Positions 1 through 7,949 of a stretch of 64,000 bases of DNA are shown in pieces. This stretch comes from JANXMY01 sp965246745 (lineage in GTDB: Bacteria; Armatimonadota; Armatimonadia; Armatimonadales; Capsulimonadaceae): contig OZ251980.1 in NCBI GenBank assembly GCA_965246745.1, positions 2,480,001 through 2,544,000 on the forward strand, read 5' to 3'. The translations under genes and the position numbers were made by a program. Below the pieces are notes generated by a model. That model was not told the DNA's origin. It did not search any database and worked only from the letters and a program-made list of their open reading frames with translations. Positions within the stretch are counted from its first letter, which is position 1. Each line of letters begins with the position of its first letter.

Positions 1-402
1 AGTATCCAATAACCATGAGCAGATGCTGATAGTTAATGGATACCACCATTTGAGGCAGACCTTGGTGGCCTTGAGGTTCTCTTCGGGATGACAGGTAACG
101 CCACCTTGCGATCTAAGCAGGGCGGGAAAATATTTTCTCCCCCGCCCAGCGCGTCACCAATACGGCGCAAAGTAGAAACTGAACGCAGGTAGAAACTAAA
201 CGCCCGCGAACCTGCAACCCATTGAATTGGACCAGCGCATCGTCTACCCGAAGCGGACGCGGCAGGTTGAATGGTCCCGCACACCGCGGCGGGGTAGCGG
301 CTAAAGCGAGACTCTCAGGCTTCAATCCGCCAACGAGCGAAGCAAGACATATTTTCGCGCCCCTTGACAATTCGTATCACATAGTGGTATAACTATGTTG
401 CA
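1..402. other. Non-coding left flank of the sulfur cluster
   Basis: No convincing gene is visible. It holds an imperfect inverted repeat (2-13 with 32-43, one mismatch in 12), a hairpin made of GGGCGGG (120-126) and CCCGCCC (141-147), and a short tandem repeat in which gtagaaact recurs at 172 and 189. The last 40 bases carry the promoter of the next gene. The short open frames on the minus strand have no ribosome binding site or recognisable sequence. Confidence 0.5.
364..397 (+). promoter_or_regulatory. Promoter with overlapping ArsR-type operator
   Basis: A -35 box TTGACA (364-369) and a -10 box TATAAC (388-393) are separated by 18 bases. A perfect inverted repeat CATAGT-N6-ACTATG (380-385 and 392-397) covers the -10 box. 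ArsR-family repressors commonly bind such short palindromes over their own promoter, so self-repression by the next gene is inferred. Confidence 0.7.
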
Positions 403-720
403 ATGTTAAATGAACGAAAACACGATGACCTCATTGACATGGAGACTTTGGAGCGGGTCGCGCCTATTATACGGAACGCGGCTCATCCGACGCGCCTGCG
501 GATTCTGGACTACTTACGGCAGCAGGGGCAGTCTTGCAGTGTGACGGAGATCACTGCCGCTGCGGGGATCGGCCAAGCACTTGTCAGTCAGCAGCTTCGC
601 ATTCTAAAAGATCAGGGAGTATTGGCCGCGCGGCGCGAAGGCAATTATGTTTTCTATGAGATCGCCGACCGAAGTGTGCTGCTTCTGCTGGATTGTATTC
701 GCCAGCATCAACCGAAATGA
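403..720 (+). CDS. ArsR/SmtB-family transcriptional repressor, possibly persulfide-sensing
   Basis: A 105-residue winged-helix protein. Helix-turn-helix sequence runs from about residue 28 (HPTRLRILDYL) to 69 (LVSQQLRILKDQGVL), followed by a beta wing (REGNYVFYEI). It has only two cysteines, C45 and C98. The metal motif ELCVCDL of ArsR/SmtB is absent. Persulfide-sensing members (SqrR, BigR) use two cysteines, though spaced further apart than here, so thiol sensing is an inference supported by the downstream rhodanese and persulfide dioxygenase genes. It is the first gene of the sulfur cluster. A second possible start lies at 439, but the ATG at 403 sits properly after the promoter. Confidence 0.85.
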   Translation: MLNERKHDDLIDMETLERVAPIIRNAAHPTRLRILDYLRQQGQSCSVTEITAAAGIGQALVSQQLRILKDQGVLAARREGNYVFYEIADRSVLLLLDCIRQHQPK

Positions 721-734
721 TACGGTGCGAAGCA

Positions 735-1223
735 ATGAATAAGCAGTCCGTGCAAACCGAACGTGGTGTCCTTTGGGTCGCAGCTCAGATTCCGTTGCTG
801 CTGCTTACTTTGAGCCTCCCTGCTCTTGTGCCAGCAGGGACAGCACCCTGGCCCTTTGGAACCCATTCTTGGCGTAACGGTTTGAGTATTGCGCTGGACT
901 GTTGTGGTCTGCTGCTTCTCGGGCTTGGTCTACTGAGACTGGGACGTAACCTAACACCGTTTCCACGTCCCAAAGCGGCAGGAGCACTCGTTACGAAAGG
1001 CATCTATGGGCTAGTACGTCATCCGATCTACGGCGGCGTGGTTATGCTGGCTTTCGCCAGCGCAGTGGGTGCTCGGACCTGGCTTGTCATGCCCATCGCA
1101 TTTCTGGTATTGCTTTTTTTTGACCGCAAGGCCAGTCGGGAAGAGGTTTGGCTGGCCGAGCAATTTCAAGAATACGCTGCTTATTGCGGCCATACGGCAA
1201 AGTTATTTCCCTGGGTTTATTGA
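735..1223 (+). CDS. Isoprenylcysteine carboxyl methyltransferase-like membrane protein
   Basis: About 162 residues with several hydrophobic membrane segments. The C-terminal half carries the family signature: GIYGLVRHPIYGG, with the RHP motif of ICMT/PEMT-type S-adenosylmethionine-dependent methyltransferases. The start at 735 (MNKQSV) gives a protein of normal family length; an upstream in-frame start at 693 would overlap the ArsR gene. Such small methyltransferase-like proteins often accompany thiol or metal-responsive operons, but the substrate cannot be told from sequence. It lies 14 bases after the ArsR gene and is probably co-transcribed. Confidence 0.7.
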   Translation: MNKQSVQTERGVLWVAAQIPLLLLTLSLPALVPAGTAPWPFGTHSWRNGLSIALDCCGLLLLGLGLLRLGRNLTPFPRPKAAGALVTKGIYGLVRHPIYGGVVMLAFASAVGARTWLVMPIAFLVLLFFDRKASREEVWLAEQFQEYAAYCGHTAKLFPWVY

Positions 1224-1346
1224 CAGGGATATTCAATGAACCTGAGCGACGACTACTCTGTTCAAATCAACATAGCAACATATCTACTTTAATATACAAC
1301 TTCAAAATCTACGAAGACCGATTGCTCTCAAAAAGGAAATGATGTT

Positions 1347-1904
1347 ATGACAACCCCAATTTCAGTTGCGCGACAGTTTGGAGAAGTGACTGCTCAGGAA
1401 GCAGAAACACTGTTACGTCAAGAAGGAGCCGTTCTGCTCGATGTTCGCGGCTTCGATGAGTTCGCGGCGGGCCATGTGCCGCTTTCGACGTGCATTCCCC
1501 TGCCTGATTTAGAGCGGCGTGCAGGGGATATTCCTACGGACCGCCCCGTCTTGCTCCTCTGCCAATCGGGGGGCCGTAGCGCCCTCGCCGCCGAGCGCCT
1601 TCGCGCCCTGGGCATGGACAACGTCACGGATGTTCAGGGCGGGTTCAACGCCTGGCGGCAGGCGGGGCTGCCCACCATCAGGCAGACCAGCGCCATACCC
1701 TTGGAGCGTCAGGTGAGGATCGCGGCGGGTTCGCTGGTCCTCGGCTTCTCTCTGCTGGGGTTCTTCGTCAACCCCTTTTTCTTCTACGGCTCGGCACTGA
1801 TCGGCTTCATGCTGACCCTGACGGGGGCGCTGGGCATCTGCCCGATGATGTCCGCCCTGAAACTGCTCCCCTGGAACCGCGTCTCGCCCACTTGCGCCAA
1901 GTAA
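1347..1904 (+). CDS. Membrane-anchored rhodanese (rhodanese + DUF2892)
   Basis: A 185-residue protein similar in layout to YgaP. Residues 10-110 form a rhodanese domain with the entry motif LLDVRGFDEFAAGHVP and the active-site loop LLCQSGGRS, whose cysteine carries the persulfide. Residues 120-175 form a DUF2892 two-helix membrane hairpin rich in G, F and L. It probably moves sulfane sulfur at the inner face of the membrane. The ribosome site GGAAATGATGTT precedes the ATG. It lies directly upstream of the persulfide dioxygenase, 44 bases away, within one apparent operon. From here to about 5.5 kb the GC content is clearly higher than in the flanking island DNA. Confidence 0.88.
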   Translation: MTTPISVARQFGEVTAQEAETLLRQEGAVLLDVRGFDEFAAGHVPLSTCIPLPDLERRAGDIPTDRPVLLLCQSGGRSALAAERLRALGMDNVTDVQGGFNAWRQAGLPTIRQTSAIPLERQVRIAAGSLVLGFSLLGFFVNPFFFYGSALIGFMLTLTGALGICPMMSALKLLPWNRVSPTCAK

Positions 1905-1948
1905 GGAGCGTCGGCGACCAAGCCTCCGACTTGAAAGGAAATACAACC

Positions 1949-3376
1949 ATGTTCTTCAAACCCTACTATCTGGGCTGTCTGGCCCACGCTTCGTACCTGA
2001 TCGGCGGCGACAATGGAGACGCCGCCGTCATCGACCCGCGCCGCGACGTGGACGAGTATCTGGCCGACGCCAAGAATGCGGGCCTCACCATCAAGTACGT
2101 CATCGAGACCCATCTGCACGCCGACTTCGTATCAGGCCACGTCGAGCTGGCAGGGCGCACGGGGGCGACCATCGCCCTCGGCGGAGCGACATCCGTAGAC
2201 TTCGCCCACCGCACCGTCCAGGAAGGCGATGAGATGGTGATGGGCGACGTGCGGCTGCGGTTCCTGGAAACCCCAGGGCATACGCCCGAGGGCGTTTCAA
2301 TCCTGGCCTTCGTGGGCGGCGAGGCCGACCCGCGCATGGTCTTCACGGGCGACACACTGTTCATCGGTGACGTAGGCCGTCCCGATCTTGCGGGATGGCG
2401 CGGCCACAGCGCCGAGGCGATGGCCCGTGCCATGTACCACACGCTGAAGGAGAAATTGCTGCCTCTGCCCGACGCCACCGAGGTCTGGCCCGCGCACGGC
2501 GCGGGGTCTGCCTGCGGGCGGGCGCTGTCCGACGAGCGCGTCTCCACGATGGGGCGGGAGAAGAGGCTCGACCCCGCCCTGCGCCCCGTGCTGGACGGCG
2601 ACGAGGAGGCGTTCGTGCGCGCCCTGATGGAAGGGCAGTCGGCGGTCCCGCCGTACTTCCCGCACGATGTGACGGAGAATCGCCAGGGGGCCGCGACGAT
2701 GGAGGAAGTGCGGGCGCGGGGGCGGGCCATGACGCCCCACATGGTGGAGGCGCTCTCGGAGGGCGGGACGCTGGTGCTGGACACGCGCCTGCCCGACGAG
2801 TTCGGCGCGGGGCACGTCCCTGGCGCGGTCAACATCGGGCTGGACGGCAAGTTCGCCCCGTGGGTGGGCAACCTGCTCTACCCCAATGCCCCCGTCGCCA
2901 TCGCCTCCGCCCCAGGGCGTGAGGAGGAGTCGGTGACGCGGCTGGCGCGGGTCGGCTACGAGAACGTGATCGGCTGGCTGGACGGGGGCATGGATGCCTG
3001 GCGCAAGGCGGGCGGCGAGGTACGGGCCGTGCCGCAGGTGTCACCCGTGGAACTTCGGGCGCGGCTGGATGGGAGCGACGCGCCGCTCGTGCTGGACGTG
3101 CGTACCGACGACGAGTGGGAGGCGGGCCACATCGGGGGTGCGCTCCACGTCCCGCTGAATGAACTGTCGGCTCGGGTGGCCGAGCTGCCCTGTGAGCCGC
3201 TTTTCCTGATCTGCGGGTCGGGCTACCGTTCCTCCATCGGCTGTTCACTCTTGCAGCGCCAGGGGCGGGGGGACGTGTCCAACGTGGTCGGCGGCTGGAC
3301 CGCGTGGGAAGCCGCCGAGAAACAAGACGCTGGGAGTAAGGCTTCTGAGAAAGGCAAGACCCATGCTGGCGTATGA
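1949..3376 (+). CDS. Persulfide dioxygenase-like MBL-fold protein with two rhodanese domains
   Basis: A protein of 475 residues. The N-terminal 230 residues are a metallo-beta-lactamase fold of the ETHE1 type, with THLHADFVSGH as metal motif, TPGHTPEG, and FTGDTLFIGDVGRPDL. The final histidine of the usual HxHxDH is F, which is common in this subfamily. Two rhodanese domains follow. The first (LVLDTRLPDEFGAGHVP) lacks the catalytic cysteine. The second (LVLDVRTDDEWEAGHIGG) keeps it in the loop ICGSGYRSS. The expected chemistry is oxidation of protein or glutathione persulfide to sulfite, with rhodanese feeding persulfide. The start at 1949 (MFFKPYYLG) follows a GAAAGGAA ribosome site. The 3' end overlaps the exporter gene. 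Confidence 0.88.
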   Translation: MFFKPYYLGCLAHASYLIGGDNGDAAVIDPRRDVDEYLADAKNAGLTIKYVIETHLHADFVSGHVELAGRTGATIALGGATSVDFAHRTVQEGDEMVMGDVRLRFLETPGHTPEGVSILAFVGGEADPRMVFTGDTLFIGDVGRPDLAGWRGHSAEAMARAMYHTLKEKLLPLPDATEVWPAHGAGSACGRALSDERVSTMGREKRLDPALRPVLDGDEEAFVRALMEGQSAVPPYFPHDVTENRQGAATMEEVRARGRAMTPHMVEALSEGGTLVLDTRLPDEFGAGHVPGAVNIGLDGKFAPWVGNLLYPNAPVAIASAPGREEESVTRLARVGYENVIGWLDGGMDAWRKAGGEVRAVPQVSPVELRARLDGSDAPLVLDVRTDDEWEAGHIGGALHVPLNELSARVAELPCEPLFLICGSGYRSSIGCSLLQRQGRGDVSNVVGGWTAWEAAEKQDAGSKASEKGKTHAGV

Positions 3377-4178
3377 CCTGCGCCTTCACGACCTCCTGCT
3401 ACCGCTCCTGGGGCTGGCGACGGGGCTTCTGCTGGGGGCGCTGGGGTCAGGCGGCTCGATCCTGGCCCTGCCCGCCTTCGTGTACGCGGCGGGCCTGCCC
3501 GTCAAGTCGTCGGTTGCCACCAGCCTCGCCGTCGTGGGGGCGACCAGCCTGATCGGGGCGATCCTCGCAAAGCGTCGGTGCAGCACCCACGGCTGTCCTG
3601 GGCAGGAGGTGGACGGGGGCATCACGGCGCTGATGACGGCGGGCGGACTGGCGGGCGCGTTCCTGGGCGCGCGGCTCTCGGCTCTGGTGCCAGCTCAGAC
3701 GCAGATGCTCCTGTTCGGCCTGGTCATGCTGGGCGCGGCGGCGGGGATGCTGCGCCGCCCCCAGGTGCAGTACGGCCACCCTGCGGGAAGGTCGGAGGCC
3801 ACTGACTCTCCCGTACCACCGCGCTTCTTAGTATTGCCGTTAGGTCTGGGTGTCGGGCTGCTGACGGGCGTGGTGGGTGTCGGCGGCGGCTTTCTCATTG
3901 TGCCCGCGCTCACCCTCCTGGCGCGTGTGCCCGTGAAGCGGGCGGCGGCGATGTCGCTGTGGATCATCGCGGCGAACTCGGCGGCGGGACTGATAGGCTA
4001 CCTCGGCCACGTCCAAATCGCCTGGGGCGCGGCGGGGGTGTTCCTGGCGGTCGCCCTCCTGGGCCTCGTGGCGGGGCAGCGCCTCGCCGCCCACGCCCCG
4101 CCGCAGGGACTTCAGCGGGCATTCGCCGTGTTCCTCGTGGTCGTCGGCTGTTTCACTCTCTTCAAGACGCAGACCTAA
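3363..4178 (+). CDS. TauE/SafE-family sulfite exporter-like permease
   Basis: A 271-residue integral membrane protein with about eight hydrophobic segments in two related halves. Each half carries a glycine-rich motif typical of TauE/SafE: GLLLGALGSGGSILALPA near residue 20 and LLTGVVGVGGGFLIVPAL near residue 165. It probably exports sulfite or a related organosulfur anion made by the upstream dioxygenase. The gene starts 14 bases before the end of that gene, so they are translationally coupled. It ends at a TAA (4176-4178), after which the same reading frame continues directly into the remains of an unrelated nuclease. Confidence 0.88.
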   Translation: MLAYDLRLHDLLLPLLGLATGLLLGALGSGGSILALPAFVYAAGLPVKSSVATSLAVVGATSLIGAILAKRRCSTHGCPGQEVDGGITALMTAGGLAGAFLGARLSALVPAQTQMLLFGLVMLGAAAGMLRRPQVQYGHPAGRSEATDSPVPPRFLVLPLGLGVGLLTGVVGVGGGFLIVPALTLLARVPVKRAAAMSLWIIAANSAAGLIGYLGHVQIAWGAAGVFLAVALLGLVAGQRLAAHAPPQGLQRAFAVFLVVVGCFTLFKTQT

Positions 4179-5558
4179 AAATTCCCGCACCTCGCTCCTG
4201 CGGCGGAAAGACCCGACCATTATCTGATTCTGGACTGCAAGTTCACCTCGGGTCTGGACCAAGCCAAAAAGCGGGAAGACCTAGACATCAACCGATGCCA
4301 GGTCAGACTCTACGCCTTCATGCTCGGGAAGATACAGGGCCATATGCCGCGCTTCAGTTACTTGGTCACCCGCGACCGCATCGCCGACCCACTGCCCGTA
4401 GAGATGGATCATTCGCTCGGTGGCCCTCTCGATCCTGTTCTGGCCGAGATGCGCGACCGCCACCTGCATATCAAGCACCACGGCCACAAATATCTCCCCT
4501 GGCGCGACGGCGTTGTCGGATGCAATTTCGCGAACCTCAACGACGCCCCCTGGAGTTCGGCGAAGAAAAAGATCGCCCGCGAACATACCGCTGGCGGCAC
4601 GCTGACTTGGTTGCCACACGTGGGCAAGGCGCAGGCGGAGGCGCTGGCTACGCGCGGCTTCGACAACCTGGACAGTCTGCTGGCGGTGCCTCCCGAAAGC
4701 GTGGACTTTGGGGGCATCGGCGGCATCGGCGACATCACGGCGGAGCGCATCCGTGCGATGCTGGAGGCGCACCGTAGTGGCAGAGCCTCCCCCATTCCCA
4801 CCAGTTCCCTCCCCGCCCGCGCCGACGCTGAATTTTTCTGCGACCTGGAATTTTTCTCCAACGTGCATGTGGATTTTGATGACGACTGGCCTGGTCTTCA
4901 GGGACGGGAAATGATCTTTATGATCGGCGTCGGCTGGGAGGAGGGCGGACAATGGCGCTATTGCCAGTTCACCGCCGAACGGGAGACACGGGAGGCGGAG
5001 CGGCTGATGTTTGAGGAGTTCGCAGGCTTCCTCGCTGAGCGGGGGGCTTTGAGTCCGAAGCGTAGAGCCGCGCTCTACCACTGGAGCCATGCGGAGGTCT
5101 GGCAGTCGGCTCGGGCCGCTGACCGCCTTCAATTACCATACTTGGAACGCCTGCCCTGGCACGACCTGCGGGAAGTGTTCTACAAAGTCCCTGTTGGCGT
5201 GCCAGGCGCGTGGAACTACGGGCTTAAGACGATTGCGGCGGCGGTGGGAGAGTTGTCTCCAGAACATGCGGTCGCGTGGCCCACGGGGTTAGGGGAAGGA
5301 CTCTCGGCGATGGTGGCTGGTTGGCGGGCTTATGAGCAGGCAGAGCCGACTGCGACGGCGGAGATGACTATGCTTGGTGAGTACCTGGAAGCAGACTGTA
5401 GTGCGTTGTGGAAGTGCTACGCTGGATACGATCACAGTGTACGCGGCTTTGCTCATCAGGCGGATGGTACCAGCGCAATACGCCTGTTTTGTTGCCTGAA
5501 ATTACGGCCACAGAAACTAGCCAAGTTGCTTGAACCTGTGCTTACAAAAATCAGATAA
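4179..5558 (+). pseudogene. 5'-truncated RecB-like / RNase H-like nuclease (TM0106-type architecture)
   Basis: The first ATG (4320) would give a 412-residue protein, but clear family sequence starts earlier in the same frame, immediately after the TauE stop: YLILDCKFTSG, then DINRCQVRLYAFMLGK. This is the end of a RecB-type PD-(D/E)XK domain (DxK, then Q...YA). Downstream come helix-hairpin-helix DNA-binding sequence (LPHVGKAQAEALATRGFD, GGIGDITAERIR) and an RNase H-like domain (FFCDLEFF, then LYHWSHAE). The N-terminal half of the RecB domain is absent, so the gene was probably cut when the sulfur cluster was joined here. It may still be translated from 4320 as an HhH-RNase H protein. GC content is as in the sulfur cluster. 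Confidence 0.65.
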
Positions 5559-5610
5559 CATTTCCTAAATCGGTGGTAACGTCACATCGGTAGGGATTCA
5601 ATAATGCTCT

Positions 5611-5642
5611 AGGGCCGAGTTAGAATTTTCTAACTCGGCCCT
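5611..5642. terminator. Strong palindrome, likely terminator
   Basis: A perfect 15-bp inverted repeat (5611-5625 with 5628-5642) with a two-base centre, AGGGCCGAG...CTCGGCCCT. It lies 53 bases after the nuclease-remnant stop codon. No clear T-run follows, so a protein-binding palindrome is an alternative. Confidence 0.5.
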
Positions 5643-5829
5643 AACCTTTGACGCACAGTCAAAGTTTTCAATTAGCCAATTAGTGGCCAGAAACCCTATT
5701 TGGCGAGAATAACAGGCAGATCGCCTTGAAAAACGCCTCCAATGTAACAAGATGAGTCATCTGTTTGCGTCAACATGACAAACAATGTTAAAATAATTGA
5801 CTTTGTTTGCGAAAACACAATCAAAATAC

Positions 5830-5858
5830 TTGACAACATATAAGTTGGCTGCTATAAT
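5830..5858 (+). promoter_or_regulatory. Consensus sigma-70 promoter ahead of hairpin and tRNA
   Basis: TTGACA (5830-5835), 17-base spacer, TATAAT (5853-5858): an exact consensus promoter. The next coding gene starts about 270 bases downstream, so the first transcribed features are the hairpin at 5914-5943 and the tRNA-like gene at 5958-6029. Confidence 0.75.
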
Positions 5859-5913
5859 GGAGCATCTTCAGAAACGCAGGGGCTTTTGGGGGAGGTGAAG
5901 CCGACAAATTAAA

Positions 5914-5943
5914 AGCGCTCCCGATTTGCAGATCGGAAGCGCT
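5914..5943 (+). ncRNA. Stable hairpin in the leader transcript (possible small RNA or tRNA fragment)
   Basis: AGCGCT-c-CCGAT-ttgcag-ATCGG-a-AGCGCT folds into a near-perfect 11-bp stem. It lies between the consensus promoter and the tRNA. The inner part, CCGATTTGCAGATCGG, looks like the anticodon arm of a tRNA-Cys (GCA), but no T arm or acceptor stem can be drawn, so it is not a complete tRNA. Function unknown. Confidence 0.35.
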
Positions 5944-5957
5944 CTCAGGTAGTTACT

Positions 5958-6029
5958 GGGGCGGTAGGCTAATTGGTAGACCAATCACTTGTCAGGTGGG
6001 TTTTGTGGGTTCGAATCCCGTCCGCTCCA
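5958..6029 (+). tRNA. tRNA-Asp (GUC)-like, island-encoded
   Basis: The acceptor stem GGGGCGG pairs with CCGCTCC (one G-U). T8, A14, G18G19 and A21 are in place. The anticodon loop TTGTCAG gives GTC. The T arm is GTGGG-TTCGAAT-CCCGT, and the discriminator is A73. The D stem has only two strong pairs and the anticodon stem one mismatch, so it is weaker than a normal chromosomal tRNA. CCA is not encoded. It is preceded by a consensus promoter and lies inside the island, as tRNAs of phages and plasmids do. It may be functional or decaying. Confidence 0.65.
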
Positions 6030-6126
6030 GCACGCACTAGGCTCAAAATGTGCCCATGGATGATCAAGCATATTATACCCTAAGCGTTACATCGTCGTCA
6101 ACAAGAAGGGATGGAAAGACAAAGGT

Positions 6127-6570
6127 ATGGACGTGAAAAAGGTTAAATCGCACAATCCGAATCGCCCGACTACGCCAGAATTTCCTGGTGGGCCTTTCTG
6201 CCGTATTGGGCTAATCCTGACACCGCCCCAGGTACCGACCCAGAGGACAATACCATTTCGGCGGGGCTGGATTCTGGAAGTGCCGACATCACCAGGCGTT
6301 TACATCATCGCTGATCTCCGTGGTGTGCTTTATATTGGTCGAACAGACAATCTCCGCCGACGGGTTGATCAGCATTATCACGGCGAATCCAACAACCCGC
6401 TCCTTGATCGCGCCATTGCACAGCCCGTCGGGGACTTGACCCTGAGTTGGTCTGAGGCCACCTCTACAGTGCAGGCCGAATTAGAGCGGCGTTTGATTCA
6501 AGCATTCACACCACCCTGTAACCGCTTGCACTATTCGAGTGCAAAGCCGTTACATCGCAATCAGGACTGA
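6127..6570 (+). CDS. GIY-YIG-domain nuclease
   Basis: A protein of 147 residues. The GIY-YIG motifs are clear: PGVYIIAD (56-63), then VLYIGRT (67-73), the arginine-rich helix NLRRRVDQH (75-83), and the metal-binding glutamate region AELERRLIQAF followed by PPCNRL. The fold cuts DNA with one divalent metal. The N-terminal 50 residues are unrelated and may bind DNA or a partner. It is followed 20 bases later by a DndB-like gene, and the two are probably one operon facing the phosphorothioation operon. The frame is open upstream of the ATG back to about 6064 without a better start, so an N-terminal remnant is possible. Role in the system (effector or processing) is inferred only. Confidence 0.8.
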   Translation: MDVKKVKSHNPNRPTTPEFPGGPFCRIGLILTPPQVPTQRTIPFRRGWILEVPTSPGVYIIADLRGVLYIGRTDNLRRRVDQHYHGESNNPLLDRAIAQPVGDLTLSWSEATSTVQAELERRLIQAFTPPCNRLHYSSAKPLHRNQD

Positions 6571-6590
6571 CGACACGAAAGGATAAAACA

Positions 6591-7898
6591 ATGGCTTTAG
6601 TTATCCCCTGCATCAGGGGCCGTATGGGAGACACAGATTACTACATGGCGCGGATGCCCGTCCGTGACCTGATCCAGGGCGTTCGCCCTGCGACCGAACT
6701 GGATAGGTGGGCCTCTATGGGCATTGAGGAGCGTATGCAACGCGAACCGAACGAGACCCGCATTAAACAGGAAATCGCGCCTTACATTGCGAACGCTAAG
6801 GATCGCTTTTTCGGTTCTTTGATCGTGCTGGTGTATCGGGGTGAGATTCACTTTGAGAACCTGGTCCGTGACCTCAAAGTCAGTATCCCGAAAGCCTATG
6901 GGTCGCAGGCCGAGGACATTGGCTTCGTGACGATTGATGGTGGCGATCTGATAGTTCTCGACGGCCAGCACCGCCTTCTGGCACTTGAAATGGTGCTAAA
7001 GAAGACCGTCACTGGCGATTGCTCCGATGATGTAGCGAATGATACGATAAGCGTAACATTCATTAATCACGAGAGTGATCAGAAGACGCGCCGCATCTTC
7101 AACAAACTGAATCGATATGCAAAAACCACTTCCCGTGGGGACAACATCATCACCAGTGAGGATGATGGCTATGCCATCGTGACGCGGGGACTCCTTGAAG
7201 ACGGAGCTCCACTGGGGCTTTCAGATGCGATAGGCGAGTCAATCGTGAATTTCAAGAGCAACACTCTCGGGACGCGCAGTAAGCAGTTGACGACGATTAG
7301 CGCGGTTTATGAGACCGTGAAAGTGATTCTTGACCATGAAGGCATCAAGCACTTTGATGAAAAGCATAAAATCGTCCGTCCTTCTGAGGAAGAGTTAGCA
7401 ACTGCCGCCGAATGTGTCAATCGCTTCTGGCACACTGTCCTCACGCGCCTGAAGCCGTACAAAATAGCGTTGCAGGACATGGGTTCAATTATGAAGATGC
7501 GGGAAGATACGGAGCCTTTCTCTCTCCTGTTCAAACCTGCCGCACAGGTGACTTTGTTTCAGGGACTGACGCTGGCAATGGATCGCGGTCTTAGTCTTGA
7601 AGATGCTGTTGACCGCGCAAACGACATCGATTGGAGGATGTCGTCACCCGTCTGGAAGAACATTATCGTTAATCCTAACGGGACGATCAATGCTTACGCC
7701 GAAGCCAGGGACAGAACCGCCGAGTTAATCGCTTACCTGATTGGTAGCGATTTGATGGACGAGGGCATGTTGGAGGCGTTTAAGAACAAATACTGCCTCG
7801 CGTGGGGCTATGACAGGCACAATCCCGACCCTGAGAGTGAAGAGCCTGCATTGCCACAACCCGTTATCGTGAAGCGCCCTCTGCTGGCGGTAGCGTAG
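6591..7898 (+). CDS. DndB-like DGQHR-domain protein
   Basis: A 435-residue protein with the signature VLDGQHRLLALE (DGQHR at 124-128), the hallmark of DndB and related proteins. DndB is known as a transcriptional repressor of dnd phosphorothioation operons. Other family features visible are the region FINHESDQKTRRIFNKLNRYAKTTSRGD and a long helical C-terminal half. Here it is not in a dnd operon but converges on an ssp-type operon, with only 51 bases between stop codons, and is coupled to a GIY-YIG nuclease. The simplest inference is that it controls or limits sulfur modification on this island. An AAGGA ribosome site precedes the ATG. Confidence 0.8.
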   Translation: MALVIPCIRGRMGDTDYYMARMPVRDLIQGVRPATELDRWASMGIEERMQREPNETRIKQEIAPYIANAKDRFFGSLIVLVYRGEIHFENLVRDLKVSIPKAYGSQAEDIGFVTIDGGDLIVLDGQHRLLALEMVLKKTVTGDCSDDVANDTISVTFINHESDQKTRRIFNKLNRYAKTTSRGDNIITSEDDGYAIVTRGLLEDGAPLGLSDAIGESIVNFKSNTLGTRSKQLTTISAVYETVKVILDHEGIKHFDEKHKIVRPSEEELATAAECVNRFWHTVLTRLKPYKIALQDMGSIMKMREDTEPFSLLFKPAAQVTLFQGLTLAMDRGLSLEDAVDRANDIDWRMSSPVWKNIIVNPNGTINAYAEARDRTAELIAYLIGSDLMDEGMLEAFKNKYCLAWGYDRHNPDPESEEPALPQPVIVKRPLLAVA

Positions 7899-7910
7899 AC
7901 ACATATGCCC

Positions 7911-7946
7911 AAAAGAGGGGCATGAGAATTCTCATGCCCCTCTTTT
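7911..7946. terminator. Bidirectional terminator between convergent operons
   Basis: A perfect 36-base palindrome (18 + 18) with AAAAGAGGGGCATGAG on one arm and its complement ending in CTCTTTT on the other. It gives a hairpin with a T-run in both directions between the DndB-like gene and the last gene of the ssp operon. Confidence 0.9.
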
Positions 7947-7949
7947 AGA

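Noticed and set aside
1966..2871. Long minus-strand frame over the persulfide dioxygenase
   Set aside because: Antisense shadow with Ser/Arg/Pro-rich composition and no ribosome site.
5914..5943. tRNA-Cys
   Set aside because: Only an anticodon-arm-like hairpin is present. No T arm or acceptor stem can be drawn around it.
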